From contig JACRET010000005.1 in assembly GCA_016218105.1 (NCBI GenBank), forward strand, positions 124,001-188,000: 64,000 bases of DNA, in the 5' to 3' direction. The DNA comes from Deltaproteobacteria bacterium (GTDB taxonomy: Bacteria; Desulfobacterota; GWC2-55-46). Within the stretch, counting starts at the first letter, position 1; the number at the start of each line of letters is the position of its first letter. Shown here piece by piece: positions 41,905-51,574 of this stretch. A program made the position numbers and the translations under genes. The notes below the pieces were generated by a model. That model ran no database searches, was not told the origin of the DNA, and worked only from the letters and a program-made list of their open reading frames with translations.

Positions 41905-42221
41905 CCCGGCCCGTTCGGGGAACGGACTCTACATGACAACCCCTCTCCCCATTTGGGGAGAGGCTGGGTGAGGGGTTTTTAAAAGAGGTTGCTTCGCTCC
42001 ACTCGCAATGACAGCTGCTTTTTTAGATTTTGTTCTTCAAAAAATACGGGTATTGCGTAGCGAGCATAAAGTAGGCGAACGACCGGGCTTCAGTTCCATT
42101 GGAGGGAGAGAGCCGACAGCGAGCCGAGCAATACCCGAAAGCGCGTGGCAACGCGCAAAAAGGCCTTTACCAGACTGAAATTATTTTTCACATACCGGCC
42201 CGTTCGGGGAACGGGCCCTAC
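41905..42221. repeat. Composite dispersed repeat block 5
   Basis: Bounded by GGCCCGTTCGGGGAACGG palindromes. Inside are a CTCTCCCC/GGGGAGAG hairpin, a TTGCTTCGCTCCACTCGCAATGA module and the shared core (GGAGGGAGAGAGCCGACAGC) in the same orientation as block 2. It fills the gap between treY and sdhE (41869-42291), where the two converge. Confidence 0.8.
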
Positions 42222-42291
42222 AGCAACCTGATAGAACCGGACCCCGGTCGCTGCCCGGTGGTATAGCTTAAGAGATAAAAACTGGCGGCAG

Positions 42292-43161
42292 CTATTTAAG
42301 CAGTTTTTCAGAGGATACGATATGGCGGGATAGACCCAGCTCCCCGGCGTTCATTCCAAGCGCCATGCCGACAAGCTGCGAGAGATGGAATATTGGCATG
42401 GTTATCTTCTGGCCAACCCTCTTCTCCGCGAGGCCCTGATAATTATCGAGGTTTATGTGGCAAAACGGGCATGGCGTAACAAAACAGTTCGCGCCCTTGC
42501 CCTTCCCATCCAGCAATCTCGTGCCTGTCATCCTCTCGGCGGTCTCCTCAGCGACAAGATCGACCTGAAATCCGCAGCACTTGGTCTTCCCCTTATACTC
42601 GATCACCTCCGCGCCAAGCGCCTCTATCGCGGCCTCAAGAGACCACGGCTTTTGAGGGTCGTCAAAACCCAACGCGTCGGAAGGCCTCAGGCTGTGGCAC
42701 CCATAGAAGGGCGCGACCTTGAGCCAGTTCAGCGGCTTTACAATCTTCTTCTTTAATTTACCGAGCCCGTAGTCATCGGCAAGAACCCATAGGAGCTGTT
42801 TTACCTTGATATTGCCGCTGTAATGGAGCCCTGCCTTGGAAAGTATCTCATTTGTCCTATCAAGCAGCCTGGGGTCTTTTTGCAGGTCTCTATTGGCGGT
42901 GGACATGACCATAAGGCAGGTAGAACATATCGTCATGATGTCCATGCCCATAGCCTCTGCTTCCGCGAAGATGCGGGCGTTAAGCGCGATATAAAGCTCG
43001 TAATCGAAGTCGGTCAGGAGCCCAGCGCCGCAGCAATTGGCCTTGGGCATATCATGGAGCTCGATCCCCAGCCTTTCGGCAACGAGCCTTGTTGTCTGGT
43101 TTGCCTCTTTTGTCATTTCCTGAGAGGCACAACCAGGATAATATGCGTATTTAAGAGCCAC
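42292..43161 (-). CDS. sdhE: CCG-domain subunit of succinate dehydrogenase/fumarate reductase (SdhE/HdrB-like)
   Basis: 289 residues with two complete CCG cysteine motifs: YYPGCASQEM...ANCCGAG...CSTC and FYGCHSLRP...TKCCGFQ...PCPFCHIN. These bind non-cubane [4Fe-4S] clusters in HdrB, and similar subunits anchor SdhABE-type succinate dehydrogenases and methylmenaquinol or thiol:fumarate reductases. It follows sdhB by 5 nt and replaces the usual membrane cytochrome subunits. It probably links the enzyme to a quinone or a thiol/disulfide partner. Confidence 0.85.
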   Translation of the reverse strand: MALKYAYYPGCASQEMTKEANQTTRLVAERLGIELHDMPKANCCGAGLLTDFDYELYIALNARIFAEAEAMGMDIMTICSTCLMVMSTANRDLQKDPRLLDRTNEILSKAGLHYSGNIKVKQLLWVLADDYGLGKLKKKIVKPLNWLKVAPFYGCHSLRPSDALGFDDPQKPWSLEAAIEALGAEVIEYKGKTKCCGFQVDLVAEETAERMTGTRLLDGKGKGANCFVTPCPFCHINLDNYQGLAEKRVGQKITMPIFHLSQLVGMALGMNAGELGLSRHIVSSEKLLK

Positions 43162-43166
43162 TTTCG

Positions 43167-44153
43167 TTATCCTTTTTTCTCTTCCTTGTCTTTTCCTTCT
43201 TTTTCCGCGGCCCGCCTCTTCCCGATCTCCTCGTATATCTTTTTTACTTCATCTATATTTTCTATCTGCGGAAAGATATGCGGGTGCGGCATCTTGCCGT
43301 GCTTCTCCATCCTCAAGCCAAAAGGTATCATGCCCAGGGACTTCAGGAACCCGAGGGTCCTGAACGTCATCGCGGCCTCGTCGAGCCTGCCGAACTTTTC
43401 AACGGAATCCGCCATCGCCTCGACGTGCTTGGCGCCTGGATTGTCCAGGATATCCTCTTTTATAGCGGCGGAGCGGAGCATCTCTATCTGCTTTAGAGGC
43501 GCTACCTCCTTAGGGCAATACTGGGTGCAGTGGACGCATCTCACGCAGTCCCACATCCCGTGCTCTTCGCTCAATTTTTCAAGCCTCTTTCTGGCGTTTC
43601 CCTCCCTTACGTCCCCCACTATCCTCCAGGCCTTGGCGAGGGCGGCGGGCGCGATAAAGTGCTCGTCTATCTGCAGGGCATTGCACTCGGCGTTACAGCA
43701 TCCGCACATGATGCACCGCTGGCTTCTGTCGATCGACTCTTCGTCCTCGTTCGAGACAGGCTTCTCTTCCGCCCCCTCGTACGGGGTAAGAAAAGGATTC
43801 ACCTTATTCATCTTTTTCCAGAACGGGGTAAAATCGACTATGAGGTCCTTCAGGGGGACATGGTTAGCTATCGGCTCGATAAGCATCTCCCCCATTTTTT
43901 TGAATTCGGGTATTACCTGGGTATTGCAGGCAAGCCTGGAAAACCCGTTTATGGACACGGCGCATGATCCGCATATGGCGGAACGGCAGGATTTTCTGAA
44001 TGACAACGTCGGGTCTTGCTCGTCGGCTATCTTTAAAAGCGCCTCAAGGACGGTCATCCCCTCCGGCACATCGAGAATATATGCCTGAACGTACGGTTCA
44101 GCCGTCTCATGGTCAGCCGGGTTATATCTTTTTATCTTGAATTTTATCTTCAT
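43167..44153 (-). CDS. sdhB: Succinate dehydrogenase/fumarate reductase iron-sulfur subunit
   Basis: 328 residues. An N-terminal plant-type [2Fe-2S] domain (SFRKSCRSAICGSCAVSING) is followed by a ferredoxin-like domain with CIMCGCCNAECN and CVRCVHCTQYCPKEVAP, the three-cluster wire of complex II. The C-terminus (about 270-328) is longer than in E. coli FrdB and highly charged (AAEKEGKDKEEKK). It sits between sdhA and sdhE and transfers electrons between flavin and the CCG subunit. Confidence 0.92.
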   Translation of the reverse strand: MKIKFKIKRYNPADHETAEPYVQAYILDVPEGMTVLEALLKIADEQDPTLSFRKSCRSAICGSCAVSINGFSRLACNTQVIPEFKKMGEMLIEPIANHVPLKDLIVDFTPFWKKMNKVNPFLTPYEGAEEKPVSNEDEESIDRSQRCIMCGCCNAECNALQIDEHFIAPAALAKAWRIVGDVREGNARKRLEKLSEEHGMWDCVRCVHCTQYCPKEVAPLKQIEMLRSAAIKEDILDNPGAKHVEAMADSVEKFGRLDEAAMTFRTLGFLKSLGMIPFGLRMEKHGKMPHPHIFPQIENIDEVKKIYEEIGKRRAAEKEGKDKEEKKG

Positions 44154-44196
44154 AAAAATCTGCCGTTTATCTTTTTTAGATTTTCCTGTTAACCGA

Positions 44197-45867
44197 TTAG
44201 TACTTCCTCTCCTCGGGCTGGAATCTTGTGATCTTCACATCCTTATACTTGAGCTTCAGCTCGCCGTTTTCCCTGTAGGCAAGCGTGTGCCTGAGCCATT
44301 CCTTGTCGTTCCTCTTGGGGAAATCAGTCCTGAAGTGCGATCCCCTGCTTTCTTCCCTCTGAAGCGCGCCCATGAGAATCGCCTCAGAGATGGATAGCAT
44401 CTGCCCCAGCTCAAGGACAAATAATATCTCGTTATTATAATAATCGCTCTTATCGGTCAAGCCGAGCTTACCGTATCTCTCTTGAAGCCCCTTTATTTTA
44501 GCGAGCCCGCTGGTAAGCCTCTCCCTGTTCCTGAATATCCCGCAGAAATCCTCCATTACCTGCGCCATCTCATCCCTTATTACGGCCTGCGATTCGCCGC
44601 CGTCCCTTTTGACGATACAGGCTATATCCAGGGCGGCGTCCTTCAGGGCGCTGTCAGGGAATGGAAGTATGCCTGTGGAGCGGCAGAACTCGGCAGCTTT
44701 CGACCCGGCCCTCCTGCCGTAGACTATCGCTTCAAGCAATGAGTTGCCCCCTAGCCTGTTCGCGCCGTGAGTGCTTACGCAGGCGGACTCGCCAGCGGCG
44801 AAAAGCCCCGTTAGGCTCGTCTGCCCGTCCAGGTCTGTCATTATGCCGCCCATCGAATAATGGGCCCCGGGTTTCACGGGTATCGGCTCGATTATCGGAT
44901 CGACCCCGGCAAAACTCATCGCAAGACCCCTTATCTGGGAGAGCCTTTGATTTATCTTATCCGCCCCAAGGTGGCGCAGGTCCAGAAGGACGCCCCCCTC
45001 GACACCCCGGCCCTCTTCAATTTCAGTCTGCTCGGCGCGGCTTACGACATCGCGGCTGGCTAGCTCCAATACCTTCGGCGCGTACCTGGACATGAACCGC
45101 TCGCCCTTTGAATTGACCAGATAACCGCCCTCTCCCCTCGCGCCTTCGGTCATGAGTATGCCCGTTCTCTTAAGTACCGTAGGATGGAACTGGACGAATT
45201 CCATGTCCATCAGCTCGACCCCGGCATCGAGCGCGAGCCCCATCCCATCGCCGGTCGATGAGAGCGCGTTTGTGGTAGTCCTGTAGACCCTGCCGTACCC
45301 GCCCGTGGCAAGGAGCGTGGCCTTTGAATGCAGCCTGTGAAGCTTACCAGTGCCCAGCTCCAAAGCGATAACCCCTCTTACGGCCCTATCCTCAACAACG
45401 AGCCTAACCACATGCCATTCGTCATAGATAACCACGTCGTGCTTGACAAGCTGTTCGTACATGACATGGAGGAGGGCGTGGCCTGTCCTGTCGGCCAGGT
45501 AGCACGTCCTGGGGTACCCCGCGCCGCCAAACGGCCTCTGGGCGATCCTTCCCTCAGCGTCGCGGCTGAAGATCGCGCCCATCCGCTCAAGCTCCATGAT
45601 ATCGTTTGGAGCCTCCCGGCACAGCACCTCGATAGCGTCCTGGTCGCCCAGATAATCGCTCCCTTTTACGGTATCAAACATATGCGCTTCCCAGGAATCG
45701 GTCTCCTTGAGCGCGGCGTTTATACCGCCCTGAGCGGCGACGGAATGGCTCCTTACGGGATATATCTTCGACACGACGGCTACGCTCAGACCCGCGCGCG
45801 AAGCCTCGATAGCGGCCCTCATTCCGGCAAGCCCTGCGCCGACTATTACAAGATCGTGGATTACCAG
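44197..45867 (-). CDS. sdhA: Succinate dehydrogenase/fumarate reductase flavoprotein subunit, apparent CTG start
   Basis: The supplied ORF (ATG at 45822) begins after the FAD loop. Extending 15 codons upstream restores [15 protein letters not shown], the essential Rossmann motif, without a stop. The only sensible start is a CTG at 45867, with AAGGAG 7 nt upstream, giving about 556 residues. The covalent-FAD histidine is in [14 protein letters not shown], the active-site stretch is [13 protein letters not shown] and the capping region is [21 protein letters not shown]. It oxidises succinate or reduces fumarate in the cytoplasm. First gene of sdhABE, following korC after a terminator. Confidence 0.88.
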   Translation of the reverse strand: MVIHDLVIVGAGLAGMRAAIEASRAGLSVAVVSKIYPVRSHSVAAQGGINAALKETDSWEAHMFDTVKGSDYLGDQDAIEVLCREAPNDIMELERMGAIFSRDAEGRIAQRPFGGAGYPRTCYLADRTGHALLHVMYEQLVKHDVVIYDEWHVVRLVVEDRAVRGVIALELGTGKLHRLHSKATLLATGGYGRVYRTTTNALSSTGDGMGLALDAGVELMDMEFVQFHPTVLKRTGILMTEGARGEGGYLVNSKGERFMSRYAPKVLELASRDVVSRAEQTEIEEGRGVEGGVLLDLRHLGADKINQRLSQIRGLAMSFAGVDPIIEPIPVKPGAHYSMGGIMTDLDGQTSLTGLFAAGESACVSTHGANRLGGNSLLEAIVYGRRAGSKAAEFCRSTGILPFPDSALKDAALDIACIVKRDGGESQAVIRDEMAQVMEDFCGIFRNRERLTSGLAKIKGLQERYGKLGLTDKSDYYNNEILFVLELGQMLSISEAILMGALQREESRGSHFRTDFPKRNDKEWLRHTLAYRENGELKLKYKDVKITRFQPEERKY

Positions 45868-46123
45868 ATGTAAACTCCTTTTTATGGATGGATAACGAAC
45901 TGCCCTGGTCTAAAGCCACCGGCTGATAGACTGTCCCCCCGGCCCTTCAATCTTCCCGGGCAATACTTTTGAGCTTATCAGTTTTCAAAGGGTACGTCAA
46001 ATGTGCGAGGGATCGGTAGAACGGGGATGAGCGTCCCCGATCGCGGTACGGAGTATCGAAGACCTGAATGCTTAGAAAAGCCAGCAAGTTTGTCTGGGGA
46101 ATTGCCCCTCTTAGAGGGGCTTA

Positions 46124-46156
46124 AGAAAAGAAAAAGCCGGCCCTTAAGGCCGGCTT
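46124..46156 (-). terminator. Terminator of the kor operon
   Basis: On the minus strand the stem AAGCCGGCC/GGCCGGCTT is followed by TTTTTCTTTTC just after the korC stop. A second hairpin, GCCCCTC/GAGGGGC, lies at 46104-46120. The remaining 45868-46165 contains only the sdhA leader. Confidence 0.88.
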
Positions 46157-46165
46157 AAAGGAAAA

Positions 46166-46711
46166 CTATTTAAGGGTCTTTGCCTTATCAAACCCTATCT
46201 GAAGGGCCTTTTTATTAAGTTCGAGAAACGCCGGAGGGACCCTTGAGAGCACGGCCTTCTCGATAGCCTCATGCGTTACTATACCCGTAAGCTCGGTTAT
46301 CATCCCGAGAGAGATAATGTTCGCGACTATGGTCTTGCCGAGCTCTTCCCTGGCGGTACTCGTTATCGGAAAGCTTAAAAGCCTGAATTTGCCCTGTGGA
46401 ACAGTCTTTACTTCGTCCGTGTCTATAAGGAGTATGCCGCCTTCCTTCACGTCATAGTGGTACTTGGTGCACGCCTCCTGCGTCATGGCCAGCATGCAGT
46501 CTATCGAGGTAGCCTTGGGGTAATCTATAGGCTGATTGCTTATGATGACCTCGGCCTTTGAAGCCCCTCCCCTCGATTCAGGCCCGTAGGACTGGCTCTG
46601 TGCGGCGTTCTTGTCACCATATATACCGGCGGCCTCCGCCATGATGATACCGGCGAGTATCATACCCTGTCCGCCTGAGCCGCTGAAGCGTATTTCGTAT
46701 CTTTCGCTCAT
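46166..46711 (-). CDS. korC: 2-oxoacid:ferredoxin oxidoreductase, gamma subunit
   Basis: 181 residues of the POR/KOR gamma family: FSGSGGQGMILAGIIMAEAA at the N-terminus, QSQSYGPESRGGASKAEVIIS, and the C-terminal helices. It completes the four-subunit enzyme that links 2-oxoglutarate (or another 2-oxoacid), CoA and ferredoxin. It lies after korB in the same strand order D-A-B-C. Confidence 0.92.
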   Translation of the reverse strand: MSERYEIRFSGSGGQGMILAGIIMAEAAGIYGDKNAAQSQSYGPESRGGASKAEVIISNQPIDYPKATSIDCMLAMTQEACTKYHYDVKEGGILLIDTDEVKTVPQGKFRLLSFPITSTAREELGKTIVANIISLGMITELTGIVTHEAIEKAVLSRVPPAFLELNKKALQIGFDKAKTLK

Positions 46712-46841
46712 TTTAAAAAGCCTCCAAAAAATCGCGTTATCAGTTGTCGGTTATCGGTAAAGATCCCTTCCGGATATCTTTAAATAGTGCCTCGGTCAAA
46801 TACAGCTTGATCTTTTGCAGATAACCGTCCGGGGCAAGCCT

Positions 46842-47699
46842 CTATTTCGCCTTCGCCTTTTCCATTACAAGGTTCTCGTACTGCTCGCAGTACTCGGGCC
46901 TTTCAACCTTATGGAGCACGCCTCTGAGCATCTTGCCCTGGAGCTTCTCGGGCGGGAGCTTATCGGCCTGCTTTACGTTCACCGTCCCGTCCTTCTCTAT
47001 CACTTCCATCATCTGGGTAGCGCTCTTGAACTTGTTCGCACGGCCGAAATAAGTCGGGCACGCGTCGATTATATCCACGACCGAGGTGCCCTTGTGCATT
47101 ATGGCTTCCTGAACGATCTTCTCCAGTTCAAGGGTGTGATAGGCCGTGCCGCGGGCGACGAAAGTCGCGCCTGCGGCCTTTGCCATCTCGCAGGTGTCGA
47201 ACGGGGGCTCTATTGAGCCGTAACGGCTCGTAGTAGCCTGTGAGCCGATAGGCGTGGTCGGCGAATACTGGCCGCCCGTCATGCCGTATGTGGCGTTCGT
47301 AAACACAAGAACGGTAAGGTCTATATTCCTTCTGCAGGTATGTATGAAGTGGTTGCCGCCTATCGCGAGCGCGTCACCGTCGCCTGTCACGACTATGACC
47401 TTAAGGTCGGGCTTGGCGAACTTTACGCCGGTAGCGAACGACAAGGCCCTGCCGTGCAGCGTATGGAGCGTATTAAAGTCCACATATCCAGGCGTCCTCG
47501 ATGAGCAGCCTATGCCTGATATAACGCAAACCTTGTCTTTCGTGAGGCCTGCTTTATCGATGGCGCGAAGCATCGCCTTCAGGACTATGCCGTGGCCACA
47601 TCCCGGGCACCATATGTGCGGGAGCTTATTAGGCCTCAGGTATTTATTGTAATCGAAGGGTACGCTGACCTTCTCTTTTTTTTCGGCAGGCACCGACAT
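46842..47699 (-). CDS. korB: 2-oxoacid:ferredoxin oxidoreductase, beta (TPP) subunit
   Basis: 285 residues. Start motif PHIWCPGCGHGIVLKAMLRAI; thiamine diphosphate/Mg site VVTGDGDALAIGGNHFIHT...NATYGMTGGQYSPTTP; GCSSRTPGYVDFNTLHTLHGRA. With KorA it forms the catalytic core. The kor-type residues and the adjacent sucCD genes favour 2-oxoglutarate as substrate: either reductive carboxylation of succinyl-CoA or oxidation of 2-oxoglutarate. Confidence 0.93.
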   Translation of the reverse strand: MSVPAEKKEKVSVPFDYNKYLRPNKLPHIWCPGCGHGIVLKAMLRAIDKAGLTKDKVCVISGIGCSSRTPGYVDFNTLHTLHGRALSFATGVKFAKPDLKVIVVTGDGDALAIGGNHFIHTCRRNIDLTVLVFTNATYGMTGGQYSPTTPIGSQATTSRYGSIEPPFDTCEMAKAAGATFVARGTAYHTLELEKIVQEAIMHKGTSVVDIIDACPTYFGRANKFKSATQMMEVIEKDGTVNVKQADKLPPEKLQGKMLRGVLHKVERPEYCEQYENLVMEKAKAK

Positions 47700-47730
47700 A
47701 TTAGAAACCTCCGTAACCGGTATCGTATTT

Positions 47731-48861
47731 TTATTTGTACTTCTTTATAACGTCCAGAATCTCGGCCGGGGTGATCGGCTCTCCGTCCACCCTGTTGATG
47801 CCTACGACATCACAGCCTGACGAGCACCTCTCCACCTCAAGTATCATCTGCCCCAGGTTCAGCTCGGGGACGATGATCGCCTTTACCCTCTTTGAAAGCT
47901 CCCTTACCGCCTTGTCGGGGAACGGCCATATGTTAAGGGGCCTCAAGAGCCCGGCCTTGATGCCGGCCTTGCGCGCCTCGTTTACCGCGAAGCGCGCGGA
48001 ACGGGCCGTTGAGCCGATGGTAAATATGGCCACCTCGGCGTCTTCAAGGAAGAGCTCGTCGTTCTTCCATATTTCTTCCTTGTGGTTTTCGATCTTGCTC
48101 ATTATCCGCTCGTTGTTGGCGCGGATGACCTTCGAGTCGTTGGTAGGGAACCCGTCCTGCTTGTGGTTGAGGCCCGTCACGTGGAATCTGTATCCCTCCC
48201 CGAACGGCGCCAGCGGGGCTACCTCGAACCTGTCGTCATACGGGAAGTAATCCTCGGGCTTGCAGTCCGGCTTTGCCCTGTCGATGACCTCAAGCTCGCC
48301 TGGAGCGGGTATCGTTATCGGCTCCCTCATGTGGCCGACTATCTCGTCATAAAGGACGACTACAGGCGTCCTGAACCTCTCAGAGAGGTTAAACGCCCTT
48401 ACCGTCTCGGTGAGGATCTCCTGAACATAGGCGGGTGTCAATGAGATGGCCGGGTGGTCGCCATGCGTGCCCCACTTGGCCTGCATGATATCCGACTGCG
48501 AGGGCCCCGTGGGATATCCGGTCGAAGGGCCGCCCCTCATTACGTTTACGATAACGCATGGTATCTCGGCAAGGCACGCGTACCCGAGGGCCTCCTGCTT
48601 AAGCGAAAACCCCGGGCCTGAAGTGGCGGTCAGGGATTTAAGCCCGGCTAAAGACCCGCCAATCGTAGCGGCCATGCCGCCGATCTCGTCTTCCATCTGA
48701 ATGAATTTGCCGCCGATCTTCGGCAGCCTTACTGACATGCCTTCGGCTATTTCTGTTGAAGGGGTTATCGGGTAACCCGCGAAAAACTTGCAGCCGGCAT
48801 ATATCGCGCCCTCAACGCACGCTTCGTTGCCTTGAAGGAGCTTTTTCTTCTTCTCAGCCAT
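47731..48861 (-). CDS. korA: 2-oxoacid:ferredoxin oxidoreductase, alpha subunit
   Basis: 376 residues: GNEACVEGAIYAGCKFFAGYPITPSTEIAEGM at the N-terminus, MEDEIGGMAATIGGSLAGLKSLTATSGPGFSL, GGPSTGYPTGPSQSDIM, and a C-terminal transketolase-like domain (AIFTIGSTARSARFAVNEARKAG). It binds the 2-oxoacid side of the active site across the KorB interface. Its start follows the korD gene by about 45 nt. Confidence 0.93.
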   Translation of the reverse strand: MAEKKKKLLQGNEACVEGAIYAGCKFFAGYPITPSTEIAEGMSVRLPKIGGKFIQMEDEIGGMAATIGGSLAGLKSLTATSGPGFSLKQEALGYACLAEIPCVIVNVMRGGPSTGYPTGPSQSDIMQAKWGTHGDHPAISLTPAYVQEILTETVRAFNLSERFRTPVVVLYDEIVGHMREPITIPAPGELEVIDRAKPDCKPEDYFPYDDRFEVAPLAPFGEGYRFHVTGLNHKQDGFPTNDSKVIRANNERIMSKIENHKEEIWKNDELFLEDAEVAIFTIGSTARSARFAVNEARKAGIKAGLLRPLNIWPFPDKAVRELSKRVKAIIVPELNLGQMILEVERCSSGCDVVGINRVDGEPITPAEILDVIKKYK

Positions 48862-48906
48862 TTAAAGACCTCTTTGGTGGTTTGTCTTCGATAGATTTAG
48901 AGTCCG

Positions 48907-49110
48907 TTAATCAAATACCTGTATCGCGAAGTCCGGGCAGCGCAGATCGCAAAGCTGACACCTTGTGCAGGCCGCCAGGTCTTTTACCGCCACGCATGAC
49001 CCGCGCATCTCAAGGACGTTTGTGGGGCAGAAATCCACGCAGATGCTGCACCCTTTGCAAAACTTTTCATTTATGACTATATTCGGCAGCTTTTTTGCCG
49101 CGTCCGCCAT
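48907..49110 (-). CDS. korD: 2-oxoacid:ferredoxin oxidoreductase, delta (2[4Fe-4S] ferredoxin) subunit
   Basis: 67 residues from the ATG at 49110, chosen over the ORF-track start because of the AGGAGG site directly upstream. Two [4Fe-4S] motifs are CKGCSICVDFCP and CTRCQLCDLRCP. It transfers electrons between the KorAB core and free ferredoxin. First kor gene after sucD. Confidence 0.92.
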   Translation of the reverse strand: MADAAKKLPNIVINEKFCKGCSICVDFCPTNVLEMRGSCVAVKDLAACTRCQLCDLRCPDFAIQVFD

Positions 49111-49209
49111 ATACCCTCCTGAATGCCTCTGTATCGAAATCAAAACCAGACCCGGAAAAAGGAAAAATCCCTTTTATCACAGGCCCGGAATGTAGTCAAT
49201 TAGTATATA

Positions 49210-50088
49210 TTAGCACACCTTTTCCAAAACTTCCAATACGGTTTTACCGATATCGGCCGTGGACTTGGTCACCCTTATTCCGGCGGCCTCCATCGCCTTC
49301 ATCTTCTCGTCGGCGGTTCCCTTGCCCCCTGATATGATGGCTCCGGCGTGTCCCATCCTCTTGCCCTTAGGGGCCGTGACGCCCGCGATGTATCCTACAA
49401 CGGGCTTTGTGACGTTCTTCTTTATGAAATCAGCCGCCTCTTCCTCGGCAGAGCCGCCTATCTCGCCTATCATCACTATGGCGCTTGTCTCCGGGTCCTG
49501 CTGAAAGAGGGATAGCACATCGATGAAGTTCGTCCCGTTTACCGGGTCTCCTCCGATGCCTACGCAGGTGGATTGGCCGAGCCCTATCCTCGTAAGCTGA
49601 TCGACCGCCTCATAGGTCAACGTCCCGCTCCTTGACACAACGCCTATCGAGCCCTGCTTGTGGATGTGTCCGGGCATGATGCCGATCTTGCACTCGCCCG
49701 GAGTGATAACCCCGGGGCAGTTCGGGCCGACAAGCCTTGAATTCCTGCCTTCCATGAACCTTCTTACTTTTACCATGTCTATGACCGGTATGCCTTCGGT
49801 TATGCAGATAACAAGCCCGATACCGGCGTCGACCGCCTCCATAATGGCGTCCGCGGCGAACGCGGCCGGTACATATATGACGGAGGCGTCAGCGCCCGTC
49901 TTTCTTACGGCTTCATCCACCGTATCAAAAACCGGGATATCGTCTACCTTTGCGCCGCCCTTGCCCGGCGTAACGCCGCCGACCATCCTGGTGCCGTAAG
50001 CCACCATCTGGCGGGAATGGAAAGTACCCTGCTCGCCTGTTATGCCCTGGCAGATTACCTTGGTATTTTTATTGACCAGTATGCTCAT
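49210..50088 (-). CDS. sucD: Succinate-CoA ligase, alpha subunit
   Basis: 292 residues, complete. CoA-binding N-terminus ([27 protein letters not shown]), [22 protein letters not shown], and the phosphohistidine loop [19 protein letters not shown]. With SucC it interconverts succinate and succinyl-CoA with nucleotide triphosphate. It follows sucC by about 30 nt; the pair sits between the fumarate reductase and kor genes, matching their pathway order. Confidence 0.96.
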   Translation of the reverse strand: MSILVNKNTKVICQGITGEQGTFHSRQMVAYGTRMVGGVTPGKGGAKVDDIPVFDTVDEAVRKTGADASVIYVPAAFAADAIMEAVDAGIGLVICITEGIPVIDMVKVRRFMEGRNSRLVGPNCPGVITPGECKIGIMPGHIHKQGSIGVVSRSGTLTYEAVDQLTRIGLGQSTCVGIGGDPVNGTNFIDVLSLFQQDPETSAIVMIGEIGGSAEEEAADFIKKNVTKPVVGYIAGVTAPKGKRMGHAGAIISGGKGTADEKMKAMEAAGIRVTKSTADIGKTVLEVLEKVC

Positions 50089-50119
50089 CCAAAAACCTCC
50101 GGAGGTTTTTCTATTTTGA

Positions 50120-51292
50120 TTATTTCTGCGACTTTACGACCTTTTCCGCGGCTTCGTCCATCTTCTCGGCGGTGATGATATTGAGGCCGGATTCGGCGAG
50201 GAGCTTTCTGCCCTGCTCGACATTCGTGCCCTGGAGCCTGACCACCAGCGGGACCTTTATGCCGACCTCTTTGGCGGCGGCGATAATGCCCTCGGCTATG
50301 ATATCGCACTTCATGATGCCGCCGAATATGTTTACGAGCACCGCCTTGACCTTCTCATCCGACATGATGAGCTTGAAGGCCGCCGTGACCTGCTCTTTAT
50401 TAGCTCCGCCGCCCACGTCAAGAAAGTTCGAGGGGAAACCGCCGGAGAGCTTTATCATGTCCATAGTAGCCATAGCAAGTCCGGCCCCGTTTACCATGCA
50501 GCCTATCGTGCCGTCGAGCGCGACGTAGTTGAGGTTGTAGCGGGAAGCGGCTACTTCCTTGGGGTCTTCCTCGTCGAGGTCCCTCATGCCCTCGATATCC
50601 TTATGCCTGAAAAGGCTATTGTCGTCAAACGACATCTTGGCGTCAAGGGCTATTATATCCCCGCCCTTTGTTATCACGAGCGGGTTTATCTCCGCCATCG
50701 AGCAGTCTGAAGATACGAACGCGTTATAAAGCGCGGTCATGAACTTTACGGCCTTGCCCACGAGCGATTTATCAAGGCCCAGGGCGAACGCGAGCTTGCG
50801 CGCCTGGAAGGCCTGAAGCCCTACCGCCGGGTCTATGAATTCCTTCAATATCTTTTCCGGGCTCCTGGCGGCCACCTCTTCTATCTCGACGCCGCCTTCG
50901 GACGATGCCATTATGGCTACCCTCTGCGTTGACCTGTCCACAACTACGCCGAGATAAAGCTCCTTATCTATGGCGCAGCCTTCTTCCACGTATATCTTTT
51001 TTACTTCCTTGCCCTGCTGACCCGTCTGATGGGTGACGAGCACCTTGCCTAAAAGTTCAGCTGCGATCTTGCCAACTTCCTCCCTTGACCTGGCGAGCTT
51101 TACTCCGCCTGCCTTTCCCCTGCCTCCGGCGTGTATCTGGGCCTTTACTACGCAGACGCCCTTTCCGTCTTCGCTCAAAAACTCCCTTGCCGCCTCTTCG
51201 GCTTCAGCGGGCGTGAAGGCGATCTTGCCGCGCGGCACCGTCACCCCGTACTTTCCAAGTATCTGCTTGGCCTGGTACTCATGGATATTCAT
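50120..51292 (-). CDS. sucC: Succinate-CoA ligase, beta subunit
   Basis: 390 residues. ATP-grasp start [54 protein letters not shown], metal/substrate loop [32 protein letters not shown] and the C-terminal [18 protein letters not shown]. Nucleotide specificity (ATP or GTP) cannot be settled by eye. The 282-bp gap upstream (51293-51574) contains two hairpins and no gene. Confidence 0.96.
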   Translation of the reverse strand: MNIHEYQAKQILGKYGVTVPRGKIAFTPAEAEEAAREFLSEDGKGVCVVKAQIHAGGRGKAGGVKLARSREEVGKIAAELLGKVLVTHQTGQQGKEVKKIYVEEGCAIDKELYLGVVVDRSTQRVAIMASSEGGVEIEEVAARSPEKILKEFIDPAVGLQAFQARKLAFALGLDKSLVGKAVKFMTALYNAFVSSDCSMAEINPLVITKGGDIIALDAKMSFDDNSLFRHKDIEGMRDLDEEDPKEVAASRYNLNYVALDGTIGCMVNGAGLAMATMDMIKLSGGFPSNFLDVGGGANKEQVTAAFKLIMSDEKVKAVLVNIFGGIMKCDIIAEGIIAAAKEVGIKVPLVVRLQGTNVEQGRKLLAESGLNIITAEKMDEAAEKVVKSQK

Positions 51293-51530
51293 TGAAAGAC
51301 GCCTCCGGAAAAAATTTAGAAACCTGACATGCCCGAAAAAAATAACCGGCGGAAAAATCCGCCGCGAAAATCAACACCGGCTTAAAACGTGCCGTGATTT
51401 TAAAGCCTCTTGGCCCAGTTCCCGATTGATTGTCGCCGCATCCCTGGATCGTCCTAAAACAGGCTGGAATTTCAAGCCCCCCGCCGCCACTGCGTAAGCA
51501 TACATCCGCCGGGAAACCGGCCTCACGCTG

Positions 51531-51562
51531 AAAAAACAAAAGGCGGAGGATACCCCCCCGCC
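51531..51562 (-). terminator. Terminator after the TfrA-type flavoprotein gene
   Basis: Minus-strand stem GGCGGGGG/CCTCCGCC followed by TTTTGTTTTTT. It separates the fumarate reductase/flx/hdr set from sucCD-kor. Another small hairpin, GGCGGAAAAATCCGCC, lies at 51351-51366. Confidence 0.78.
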
Positions 51563-51574
51563 CTTTTTCAAAAT

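Noticed and set aside
42823-44088. 421-aa plus-strand ORF
   Set aside because: Runs antisense across sdhE and sdhB, whose Fe-S motifs are unmistakable; low-complexity serine/proline content typical of antisense frames.
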